Assembly (NCBI RefSeq): GCF_016907655.1
Contig: NZ_JAFBCL010000001.1
Coordinates: 2,108,001 to 2,172,000, forward strand
Origin: Saccharothrix algeriensis
GTDB taxonomy: Bacteria; Actinomycetota; Actinomycetes; Mycobacteriales; Pseudonocardiaceae
Direction of reading: 5' to 3'
Length of the DNA: 64,000 nt
Positions 49,866 through 57,401 of this stretch are shown here, in pieces. Position 1 is the first letter of the stretch; each line of letters begins with the position of its first letter. A model generated the notes under the pieces. The model saw nothing but the letters and a program-made list of their open reading frames with translations. It ran no database searches and was not told the DNA's origin. Position numbers and translations under genes: made by a program.

Positions 49866-50492
49866 GTGGTCGTGGAACCGGTCAGCGTCACCGCGTTGTC
49901 GTTCACCGAGTACGTGATGAGCGGCCAGCGCGGCCGGATCAGCATCGTGTCCGAGCAGCGGGACGTCTACCTGGGCGCGGACCGGTGGGTGTGCGGGTTC
50001 TACAACCCGATGAGGGACGCGATGCGCCGCGCGGCGAACTCGCCGGACCCGGACGCCGAGCTGGACGCGGCGGTGCGGTCGGCGTCGCGCAACGGGCAGC
50101 TGCGGGCGTTCGAGGAGATCCGGCAGGGCTTCCTGCCCTGGTTGAAGGGCACCGGGGCGACCGGCGTGCCGGTCTCGCCCGCGCGGTGGTCGGCGGGCGA
50201 GCTGACCCTGCGCGTGCGCCCCCACCTGGGCCTGCGCCTGCCGGACGGCTCGACGGCGGCGGTGCTGGTGTACGTCAAGGAGCGGGAGATGACGCAGGAG
50301 GCGGCCAACGTCGGCCTGCGCGTCCTGCAGCAGGCGGTCGACCAGGCGCTGCCGGGGGCGACGCCCCTGCTGCTGGACGCTCGGCGCGGCAGGGCCTTCC
50401 GGATGGCCAAGCGGACCAACCTGGCCAAGCTGGACGCCCTGATCGCCGCCGAGGCCGCCGGGTACGTCGTGCACTGGCGGATGAGCGCCTGA
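49866..50492 (+). CDS. Unknown protein under a LexA box
   Basis: A 208-residue soluble protein without signal peptide or membrane segment. I do not recognise a domain. Segments include VSEQRDVYLGADRWVCGFYNPMRDAMRRA, FEEIRQGFLPWLKGTG and AVLVYVKEREMTQEAANVGLRVLQQAV. The start is placed at GTG 49866 because GAGGGGAG lies six bases before it; the GTG at 49848 would put that ribosome site inside the gene. The LexA-type palindrome just upstream implies induction by DNA damage. It is monocistronic; the following gene is on the other strand. Confidence 0.75.
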   Translation: MVVEPVSVTALSFTEYVMSGQRGRISIVSEQRDVYLGADRWVCGFYNPMRDAMRRAANSPDPDAELDAAVRSASRNGQLRAFEEIRQGFLPWLKGTGATGVPVSPARWSAGELTLRVRPHLGLRLPDGSTAAVLVYVKEREMTQEAANVGLRVLQQAVDQALPGATPLLLDARRGRAFRMAKRTNLAKLDALIAAEAAGYVVHWRMSA

Positions 50493-50568
50493 CCCGCCCG
50501 CCGGCGGCTCGGCCCCGGGAGCGCCGGTCCGGCGACCGGGGCGGGCCGCCGGTCACCGGGCCGGTCGC

Positions 50569-50645
50569 AGAACGCGGATCACAGAACGCCGGTCACCGGG
50601 CGCGGATCACCGGGCGCGGATCACAAGGCGCGGGTCACAGGGCGC
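50569..50645. repeat. Degenerate tandem repeat, about 14-bp unit
   Basis: Five to six imperfect copies of GGATCACCGGGCGC-like units. The array lies at the convergent junction and its last unit includes the stop codon of the spermidine synthase-like gene. Confidence 0.7.
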
Positions 50646-51474
50646 AGTCGGGCACGGGGGTGACGGGCCCCGCCGGGTGCTCGGCGGTCAGCGGGGGCGC
50701 CACCCCGCGGAAGGCCGCCAGCTGGGCGGCCGAGAGGCAGAACACGCGGTCGCCGGCGGACCGCGCCCACTCGGTGAGGGCCCCGTGCGGCAGCTCGCGG
50801 TCGGAGGCGGCCAGCACCGCGTTGCCCGCCTGCCTGCCCAGCAGCAGGCCGGGCTCGGCCAGGAGCACGACGTGCGGGAACACCTCGGCGAGCGACGCCA
50901 CGGCGCGCAGCGGCAGGGTCATGTCCGCTGCGGACCACGTGTTGCCCAGGTAGAGGCCGCCGGGGCGCAGGACCCGGGCGATCTCGCGCAGGAACTCGAC
51001 GGCGGCCAGGTGGGCCGTCACGGCGCCCGCCCGGAAGACGTCCACGACCACCACGTCGGCGGCGGCGTCGGGGGTGCGCGCGATCCCCCGCTCGCCGTCC
51101 TCGACGCGCACCCGCAGGTCCGCGATCGAGTCCAGCTCCAGGTGCGAGCGCACCAGGTCGACCAGCGGGCCGTCGAGCTCGTAGACCGTCTGGGGCGAAC
51201 CGGGGCGGGTCGCGGCCAGGTACCTGGCGATCGTGAAACCGCCCCCGCCGACCTGGACCGCCGTCACCGGCTGCCCCGCGGGCCAGTGCAGGTCCAGCAC
51301 GCGGGCGGCCCACGTGGCGTAGGGCAGGTGCAGGTAGGTCGGGTCGGCCAGGTCCACGCAGGACTGGAGGGCGCCGTCGACCGTGAGCAACCAGCTGGTC
51401 GGGCGGTACGGCCCCGGCGCCAGCCGTGCCATGCCGAACCGGACCTGCCGGTCCACGGCCTCGCGGGGTTCCAC
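50635..51474 (-). CDS. Spermidine synthase-like (SAM-fold) protein
   Basis: A 279-residue Rossmann-fold protein resembling the spermidine synthase/fused-MFS family. It has ADPTYLHLPYATWAARVLDL, AVQVGGGGFTIARYLAATRPGS (SAM motif I), VYELDGPLVDLVRSHL and VVVVDVFRAGAVTAHLA. The DxxD-type aminopropyl residues are only partly kept, and many actinomycete relatives of this type are not proven polyamine enzymes. It ends in the degenerate repeat at 50569-50645. The amidohydrolase gene lies 40 bases upstream on the same strand, so the two may be co-transcribed. Confidence 0.8.
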   Translation of the reverse strand: MEPREAVDRQVRFGMARLAPGPYRPTSWLLTVDGALQSCVDLADPTYLHLPYATWAARVLDLHWPAGQPVTAVQVGGGGFTIARYLAATRPGSPQTVYELDGPLVDLVRSHLELDSIADLRVRVEDGERGIARTPDAAADVVVVDVFRAGAVTAHLAAVEFLREIARVLRPGGLYLGNTWSAADMTLPLRAVASLAEVFPHVVLLAEPGLLLGRQAGNAVLAASDRELPHGALTEWARSAGDRVFCLSAAQLAAFRGVAPPLTAEHPAGPVTPVPDCAL

Positions 51475-51514
51475 GTCGCCACCCTAGACCCCGCCGCGGC
51501 GGGCGGGGCGGCGA

Positions 51515-53095
51515 TCAGGGGGCGAAGCCGGCCGGGTCGTGGCGGAACTCGCCGTCGACCACGGTGGCCAGGACGGGGATGTCGCCGATGGCGGACACCT
51601 CGCACGTGCGGGGGTCCTCGGCCAGCACCGCGAAGTCGGCGAGCTTGCCCGGGGTGATCGAGCCGAGCAGGTGCTCCCGCCGGCAGGCGTAGGCGGAGCC
51701 CAGGGTGTAGGCCGTGATCGCCTCCTGCACCGTCACCGCCTCGTCCGGGCCGACCGGCAGGCCGCCGCGCGACCGCCGTTCCACCATGAACTGGATGCCC
51801 CGCAACGGGCTGCCGTCCGCCACCGGGCGGTCCGAGCTGCCGGCCAGGACCACGCCCCGGTCGAGGAACGCCCGGCCCCGGTACAGCCAGGGCGCGCGGT
51901 CCGGCCCCATGATCGCCGAGTAGTCGTCGCCGTAGGCCCACAGGAACGACGGCTGCACGACCGGTGTCACGCCCAGCTCGGCGATGCGGTCGAGCTGGTC
52001 GGGCCGCACGAGGCCGCAGTGCTCGATCCGGTGGCGCGCGTCGGGCCGGGGCGCGACCGCCCGCGCCTCGGCCAGCGCGTCGAGGGCGAAGTCCACGGCC
52101 CGGTCGCCGATCGCGTGCAGCGCCAGCTGCCAGCCGGCCGCGTGGCCGTCCAGGACCGCCGCCCGCATGACCTCGGGGTCGTCCTGCAACTGGCCGACGC
52201 CGCCGACGCCCGCGTACGGCTCGGTCAGCGCCGCCGTGCGGGCCATCATGCCGCCGTCGGTCCACAGCTTGAGCGCGCCGAGGGACAGCCACTCGTCGCC
52301 CAGCCCGGTCCGCAGCCCCAGCGGCAGCGCCCGCCGCACCCCGTCCGCCGGGTGGGCGCGGACCTCGCGCAGCTCGCCGGCGGACACCATCAGCTGCACC
52401 CGGAGGGGCAGCGGTTCCCGCTGGTAGGCCGCGACCTCCAGCGGGCTGCTGCCGAGCAGGCCCGCGCCGACCCCGGCCTCGGCCGCGAGCACGACGCCCT
52501 CGCGCAGGCACTGCCACGCGCCCCGCCGCACGTCGGAGGCGATGTCGGCCAGCGGGTAGGGCAGCACCAACGCCCGCACCGCCGACTGCGCGCCCTCGGC
52601 CAGGAACCCGGTCGGCCGGCCCTCGGCGTCCCGCTGGGCGCCCTCCAGCGCGGTGCGCGGCAACAGCTCCAGCACGTCGCTGCTCACCACGCACGCGTGC
52701 CCGGACAGGTCCTGGACGTACACGCGCGGCCCCACCGCGTCCAGGTCCCGCGCGGTGAGCGGGCGGTCCAGGGCCCGGTGGTCGTAGCCCGCGACCTCCA
52801 GCCACCGCGACCGATCGGCATCCCGAAGCGAGTCCAGCACCTGCGCGACGGTCGAGCAGCCGGAGATGTCGGGCGTCCGGGAAGCCCTCCCGGCCCACGC
52901 CAGGTGGTTGTGCGCGTCGACGAACCCCGGCAGCACCACGGCCCCGCCCAGGTCCACGACCCGCCGCGCGGGCAGGTCGGCCACGTCGTCCAGCCCGACG
53001 ACCCGCCCGCCCCACACCCCGGCGCACGACGCGGTCGGGCGAGCCGGGTCCAGGGTCGCGAACCGGCCGCCCACCAGCTTCAGGTCCAGGATCAC
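51515..53095 (-). CDS. Metal-dependent amidohydrolase, YtcJ-like
   Basis: A 526-residue amidohydrolase-superfamily (Amidohydro_3) enzyme. It has LPGFVDAHNHLAWAG with the HxH metal pair, LALHAIGDRAVDFALDAL, RIEHCGLVRPDQL with a metal or catalytic His, and the C-terminal SDRPVADGSPL and LGSITPGKLADFAVL. YtcJ-like enzymes hydrolyse amides or related bonds of unknown natural substrates. It precedes the spermidine synthase-like gene by 40 bases and diverges from the iron-regulated formyltransferase. Confidence 0.9.
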   Translation of the reverse strand: MILDLKLVGGRFATLDPARPTASCAGVWGGRVVGLDDVADLPARRVVDLGGAVVLPGFVDAHNHLAWAGRASRTPDISGCSTVAQVLDSLRDADRSRWLEVAGYDHRALDRPLTARDLDAVGPRVYVQDLSGHACVVSSDVLELLPRTALEGAQRDAEGRPTGFLAEGAQSAVRALVLPYPLADIASDVRRGAWQCLREGVVLAAEAGVGAGLLGSSPLEVAAYQREPLPLRVQLMVSAGELREVRAHPADGVRRALPLGLRTGLGDEWLSLGALKLWTDGGMMARTAALTEPYAGVGGVGQLQDDPEVMRAAVLDGHAAGWQLALHAIGDRAVDFALDALAEARAVAPRPDARHRIEHCGLVRPDQLDRIAELGVTPVVQPSFLWAYGDDYSAIMGPDRAPWLYRGRAFLDRGVVLAGSSDRPVADGSPLRGIQFMVERRSRGGLPVGPDEAVTVQEAITAYTLGSAYACRREHLLGSITPGKLADFAVLAEDPRTCEVSAIGDIPVLATVVDGEFRHDPAGFAP

Positions 53096-53118
53096 CGGGG
53101 CAGGCTAGCCCTCCCCGG

Positions 53119-53157
53119 CTAGGTTAGGGTGCGGTAACTTAGGCAAGCCTTAACTAG
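53119..53157 (+). promoter_or_regulatory. Tandem iron boxes (DtxR/IdeR/DmdR type)
   Basis: Two adjacent 19-mers: CTAGGTTAGGGTGCGGTAA at 53119-53137 and TTAGGCAAGCCTTAACTAG at 53139-53157. They match TTAGGTTAGCCTAACCTAA at 12 and 14 of 19 positions. The second touches the ribosome site of the formyltransferase gene. Confidence 0.75.
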
Positions 53158-53167
53158 GAGGAGTCCC

Positions 53168-54115
53168 ATGCGGGTCGTCATGTTCGGCTACCAGACCTGG
53201 GGCCACCGCACGCTCCAGGCGCTCCTGGACTCCGAGCACGAGGTGGCCCTCGTCGTCACCCACCCCCGGAGCGACCACGCCTACGAGCGGATCTGGAGCG
53301 ACTCGGTCGCCGACCTCGCGGCCGAGCACGGCGTCGAGGTGGTCGTCCGCAGCCGGCCGGACGACGACGAGCTGGTGCGCGAGCTCGAGGCGGTCGACCC
53401 GGACGTCATCGTGGCGACCAACTGGCGCACGTGGATCCCGCCGCGCATCTTCACCCTGCCCAAGCACGGCACGCTGAACGTGCACGACTCCCTGCTGCCC
53501 GCCTACGCGGGCTTCTCCCCGCTGATCTGGGCCCTGATCAACGACGAGAAGGAGGTCGGCGTCACCGCGCACATGATGGACGAGACCCTGGACGCGGGCG
53601 ACATCGTGCTCCAGCGGGCCGTCCCGGTCGGTCCCCGCGACACCACGGCCGACCTGTTCCACAAGACGCTGGAGCTGTTCGGCCCGATCACCGTCGACGG
53701 GCTCGCCGAGATCGCCAAGGGCCGCACCGACTTCGTCAAGCAGGACCGCTCCAAGGCCAGCTTCTTCCACAAGCGCGCCGAGGAGGACCTGCGCATCGAC
53801 TGGACGTGGGAGGCCGAGGAGCTGGACCGGCTGGTCCGCGCCCAGTGCGCGCCGTACCCGAGCGCGTTCGCGTTCCACCGGGGCAGGCGCCTGGAGATCG
53901 TCGAGGCCGAGGTCTCCCGGGCCCGCTACGGCGGGACGCCGGGCCGCATCTTCTACCGGGAGGGCGACGGCGTGGCCGTCGTCGCCGGCGCCGAGGCCCG
54001 CCGGGGCCGCAACCACGCCCTGCTGGTCAAGCGCGTGCGGACCGAGGACGGCCGCGAGCTGGCGGCCTCGGAGTACTTCACGCACATGGGCGGCTACCTC
54101 ACCAGCCGCCCCTGA
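53168..54115 (+). CDS. Formyltransferase, Fmt-like; probable siderophore N-hydroxyornithine formyltransferase
   Basis: A 315-residue protein with the methionyl-tRNA formyltransferase fold. The N10-formyl-THF site has LNVHDSLLPAYAGFSPLIWALIN with Asn104 and His106, and HMMDETLDAGDIV supplies the catalytic Asp; a C-terminal OB-like domain follows (PGRIFYREGDGVAVVAG). GGAGGAG lies just before ATG 53168. Strong iron boxes directly upstream argue against housekeeping fmt and for formylation of N5-hydroxyornithine in a siderophore (compare the coelichelin and rhodochelin formyltransferases). No NRPS or transporter gene lies near, so the rest of the pathway would be elsewhere. Confidence 0.82.
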   Translation: MRVVMFGYQTWGHRTLQALLDSEHEVALVVTHPRSDHAYERIWSDSVADLAAEHGVEVVVRSRPDDDELVRELEAVDPDVIVATNWRTWIPPRIFTLPKHGTLNVHDSLLPAYAGFSPLIWALINDEKEVGVTAHMMDETLDAGDIVLQRAVPVGPRDTTADLFHKTLELFGPITVDGLAEIAKGRTDFVKQDRSKASFFHKRAEEDLRIDWTWEAEELDRLVRAQCAPYPSAFAFHRGRRLEIVEAEVSRARYGGTPGRIFYREGDGVAVVAGAEARRGRNHALLVKRVRTEDGRELAASEYFTHMGGYLTSRP

Positions 54116-54127
54116 CCGGCGCCCCCG

Positions 54128-54153
54128 CCGGGGCGGGGCGATCCCCGCCCCGG
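54128..54153. terminator. Hairpin terminator
   Basis: Eleven-base perfect stem, CCGGGGCGGGG with its complement, four-base loop, 12 bases after the formyltransferase stop. Confidence 0.8.
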
Positions 54154-54181
54154 TGGCCGCGCCGCGCCGCGATCACCGATC

Positions 54182-54847
54182 ATGGGTGCCATGAGCCGCA
54201 AGCGGTCCACGACGTGGGCGAGTGTGGTGGTGCTGGTCCTGCTGCTGGCGGTCGGCTACTACCTGTCCCGCCACGAGCCGACCACCCCCGACCAGCCGCC
54301 GGCGACCACCGGCCCGGCGACCGGCGAACCGGCGGCGCAGCTGGCGGCGCTGACCGTCGCGCCGGAGGGCCGGATGACCGGCTACAGCCGGGACCGCTTC
54401 CCGCACTGGAGCAGCCAGGGCGACTCGTGCGACACGCGCGAGGTCGTGCTGCGGCGCCAGGGTTCCGGGGTCCGCAGCGACTCGGACTGCAAGGCCACGG
54501 CGGGCACGTGGACCAGCGCCTACGACGGGGTGACGGTCACCGACGCGGGCAAGCTCGACATCGACCACACGGTGGCGCTGGCCGAGGCGTGGCGCTCCGG
54601 CGCGGACAAGTGGACCGACGAGCGGCGCCGGGCGTTCGCCAACGACCTCGACGGCCGCCAGCTCGTCGCCGTCTCCGCGACCAGCAACCGGGCCAAGGGC
54701 GACCAGGACCCGGCGAAGTGGAAGCCGCCGCTGGAGACCTACTGGTGCACCTACGCGACCGACTGGATCTCGGTGAAGGCGGCCTACGGCCTCACCGTCG
54801 ACCAGGCCGAGCACGACGCCCTGGCCGCCATGATCGGCCGGTGCTGA
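54182..54847 (+). CDS. Secreted or membrane-anchored HNH-type nuclease, DUF1524 family
   Basis: A 221-residue protein with an N-terminal hydrophobic segment (WASVVVLVLLLAVGYYLS, about 12-29), a Pro/Thr linker, then a DUF1524-type domain. The DIDHTVALAEAWRSGA motif and the later NRAKGDQDPAKWKPP match the HNH-like core, with paired cysteines (DSCDTREVVL; SDCKATAGTW) suited to an extracellular location. Probably a nuclease for nutrient scavenging or competition. Starts at ATG 54182 or ATG 54191; neither has a clear ribosome site. Its 3' end is 39 bases from the convergent coiled-coil gene. Confidence 0.85.
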   Translation: MGAMSRKRSTTWASVVVLVLLLAVGYYLSRHEPTTPDQPPATTGPATGEPAAQLAALTVAPEGRMTGYSRDRFPHWSSQGDSCDTREVVLRRQGSGVRSDSDCKATAGTWTSAYDGVTVTDAGKLDIDHTVALAEAWRSGADKWTDERRRAFANDLDGRQLVAVSATSNRAKGDQDPAKWKPPLETYWCTYATDWISVKAAYGLTVDQAEHDALAAMIGRC

Positions 54848-54886
54848 CCCCGGGCCCCCGGCGCTCCGGGGCTTTCCTCCGGGTCC

Positions 54887-55681
54887 TCAGGGCCGCAGGG
54901 ACTGCAGCTGGTCCGCCAGGTCCGCGTGCGCCTCGGTGCGCCGCACCCAGGCCGCCGACCCCGACCCGGCCGAGGGCGGTTCGCCCAGCGGGTCCAGCGC
55001 CGTGGTGATCCCGTACTCCAGCCGGTAGGCGATCAGCCCGGTGGCCGCCCGGATCCACGGCGTCGGGTCCGGGCTGGTGATCTCGCCCAACCCCACCCGG
55101 AACCACACCGGCAGCCGGGCGTCGCGGGCCAGCGCCCGCTCCAGCCGCCGCGCGGCGGCGTCCCAGACCTCCTCGCGGGCCTTCTCGCCGGCCAGCACCG
55201 CCTCCCGCCGCCAGGAGTCCTCCGCCGCCGCCGTGTCCGCGTCCAGCCGGGCCGCGGCGGCCGCCGCGCTGCTCTCCAGGGCGCCGACCTGCCAGTCCAG
55301 CTGGTGCACCTCGTGCTCCAGGGCGTCCCGCTCGAACCGGGGCATCCGGCCCGCCGCCAGCCGCGCCCGGCCCGCGTCCCGCCGCTGCATCAGCCCCTCG
55401 TACTCGGCGACCTCCTGCTGCAGCTCCACCCGCACGGAGTCGGCCAGCACGTCCTGCTCGGCGTGCCAGGCGGCCCGCAGCGCCGCGACGACGTCGGCGA
55501 CCTCGTCGTCCACGGCGTCGAAGTCCTCGTCGGGCCCCGACCCGGCGCCGGCGAGCCGCCGTTCGAGCACGAGCAGCCGCGCGCCGACCCGCTCCAGCTC
55601 GGCGGTCAGCAGCTGGGTCCGGGTGACGAGTTCGGCGACGGTCGGCTCGACCTCGTCGAGCCGCTCTTTCTCCGTGGGCAC
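54887..55681 (-). CDS. Coiled-coil protein of unknown function
   Basis: A 264-residue soluble protein. Residues about 10-50 and 75-175 are heptad-rich helices (ELVTRTQLLTAELERVGARLLVLERRLAG; VELQQEVAEYEGLMQRRDAGRARL), then a compact C-terminal region (LPVWFRVGLGEITSPDPTPWIRAATGLIAYRLEYG) that may be the functional part. GTG at 55681 is chosen because GGAG lies close upstream and codons before it lack coding character. I do not recognise a family. Confidence 0.72.
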   Translation of the reverse strand: MPTEKERLDEVEPTVAELVTRTQLLTAELERVGARLLVLERRLAGAGSGPDEDFDAVDDEVADVVAALRAAWHAEQDVLADSVRVELQQEVAEYEGLMQRRDAGRARLAAGRMPRFERDALEHEVHQLDWQVGALESSAAAAAARLDADTAAAEDSWRREAVLAGEKAREEVWDAAARRLERALARDARLPVWFRVGLGEITSPDPTPWIRAATGLIAYRLEYGITTALDPLGEPPSAGSGSAAWVRRTEAHADLADQLQSLRP

Positions 55682-55829
55682 GGGCTCCAGCCAACCCGAC
55701 GGACCGGCCCCGTCCAGGGACCGACCGGGAAAACCACGCGGACGACCGCGACAAACCCCCGTGCAGGTCAACGCACGTCACCGAGAGTCATCACGGATAA
55801 ACATCCACTCAACGGTGTATGCCTGGGAC

Positions 55830-57311
55830 ATGGCGACATCGGTGCAGGAGACGGAACGCAAGTACGAGGCCCCCGCCGGCGTGGCGCTGCCGGAGCTGGC
55901 GGACCTCCCGGGCGTCGCCGCCGCGGCCGGGCCGGAGGAGCAGCGGCTGGAGGCGGTCTACTACGACACCGCGGACCTGCGGCTGGCCCGCGCCGGACTG
56001 ACGCTGCGCCGGCGCACCGGCGGCGACGACGCCGGCTGGCACCTGAAGCTGCCGGTGGGCGGGGACACCCGCGAGGAGGTGCGGCTCCCGCCGGGGCGCG
56101 CCGCGAAGCACCCGCCCGAGGAGCTGGGCTCCCTCGTCCAGGCGCACGCCAGGGGCGGCGAGCTGGCGCCGGTGGCGCGCATCCGCACCACCCGGCAGCG
56201 CTGGCAGCTCGTGGACGGCCGCGGCGAACTGCTCGCCGAGGTGGTGGAGGACCTGGTCTCCGCGCAGGACGTCGCGGACGAGTCCGTCGACAGCTGGCGG
56301 GAGGTCGAGGTCGAGCTGGGCGAGCGCGGCGACGCCGCCCTGCTCGACCTGGTGGAGCAGCGATTGGCGGGGGCGGGCATCGTCCGCTCCCGGTCGTCGG
56401 CGAAGCTGACCCGCCTGCTGTCCGGCCGGCTCGCGCCGGCGCCGCCCGCGCCGAAGGCCGGCAAGACCGCGGGCGACGTCGTCCTGGCCTACCTGCGGGA
56501 GCAGGCGGACGCGCTCAAGCACCACGACCCGGGGGTGCGCCGGCGGGGCGCGGAGGCGGTGCACCAGATGCGCGTGGCGACGCGGCGGATGCGCAGCGCG
56601 CTCCAGGCGTTCGGCGAGGTCGTGGACCGCGACCGCACCCGCGAGCTGATCACCGAGCTGAAGTGGATCGCCGGGGTGCTGGGCGAGGCGCGGGACGCGG
56701 AGGTGATGCGCGACGGCTTCGAGCGCAACGTCGCCGCGCTGGACCCCGACCTCGTCCTCGGCTCGATCCCCGCCGAGCTGACGCGGCACTTCGCGCCGCT
56801 GGAGGCGCGCGCGCACGAGTTGGCGACGGAGGCGATGAACAGCCCCCGCTACTTCGCCCTGCTCGACGCCGTGGACGCGCTGCTGGCCGACCCGCCGCTG
56901 ACGCCGACGGCGGCGCAGAAGGCCCGCAAGGTGCTGCCGCGGCTGGTGCTCAAGACCTACCGGCGCCTGGCGCGCAACGCCGAGAACGCCCACGACGACG
57001 AGTCGCTGCACGAGTCCCGCAAGGCCGCCAAGCGCCTGCGCTACGCGGTGGAGGCGGTCGAGCCGCTGTTCGGCAAGGGCGCCACGGAGTACCGCAAGCG
57101 CCTCAAGGACCTCCAGACGCTGCTGGGCGAGCACCAGGACAGCGTCGTGGCGCGGCCGGTGCTGCGGCAGCTGGGCGGGCAGGCGCACCAGGACAACACC
57201 AACGGCTTCACCTTCGGCCTGCTCTACGGCATGGAGGTGGCCAGGGCGCAGCGCGTCGAGGAGCGGTTTCCGGCCACCTGGCGGGGCCTCGGCAAGCCGA
57301 AGTTCGCCTGA
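55830..57311 (+). CDS. CYTH and CHAD domain protein
   Basis: A 493-residue protein. The N-terminal CYTH domain starts with the signature ETERKYEA (ExExK type) and has YYDTADLRLARAGLTLRRR and WHLKLPVG, forming the triphosphate-metal tunnel. From about residue 215 the CHAD domain follows: HDPGVRRRGAEAVHQMRVATRRMRSAL, ELKWIAGVLGEARDAEVM and LHESRKAAKRLRYAVEA, with many conserved His, Arg and Lys residues that bind polyphosphate. The fusion is common in actinomycetes and is linked to inorganic (poly)phosphate metabolism. ATG start at 55830. The DasR-like site of the next gene overlaps its stop codon. Confidence 0.93.
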   Translation: MATSVQETERKYEAPAGVALPELADLPGVAAAAGPEEQRLEAVYYDTADLRLARAGLTLRRRTGGDDAGWHLKLPVGGDTREEVRLPPGRAAKHPPEELGSLVQAHARGGELAPVARIRTTRQRWQLVDGRGELLAEVVEDLVSAQDVADESVDSWREVEVELGERGDAALLDLVEQRLAGAGIVRSRSSAKLTRLLSGRLAPAPPAPKAGKTAGDVVLAYLREQADALKHHDPGVRRRGAEAVHQMRVATRRMRSALQAFGEVVDRDRTRELITELKWIAGVLGEARDAEVMRDGFERNVAALDPDLVLGSIPAELTRHFAPLEARAHELATEAMNSPRYFALLDAVDALLADPPLTPTAAQKARKVLPRLVLKTYRRLARNAENAHDDESLHESRKAAKRLRYAVEAVEPLFGKGATEYRKRLKDLQTLLGEHQDSVVARPVLRQLGGQAHQDNTNGFTFGLLYGMEVARAQRVEERFPATWRGLGKPKFA

Positions 57312-57326
57312 TTGGTCTGGACCTTG
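57311..57326 (+). promoter_or_regulatory. DasR-like responsive element (dre)
   Basis: ATTGGTCTGGACCTTG matches the dre consensus ACTGGTCTAGACCACT at 11 of 16 positions, including the GGTCT-GACC core. It lies 76 bases before the hexosaminidase start, a classic DasR target. Confidence 0.65.
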
Positions 57327-57401
57327 ACACCTCCTGGCCCGGCTGGAACCGTGAACCCGCCGCCGCCCGGGTGATCCACGCCGACCCCCAGGAGGACGTC
57401 C

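Noticed and set aside
53168..54115. Housekeeping methionyl-tRNA formyltransferase
   Set aside because: The family fold fits, but tandem iron boxes and absence of def, priA or rsmB neighbours favour a siderophore role; housekeeping fmt is not fully excluded.
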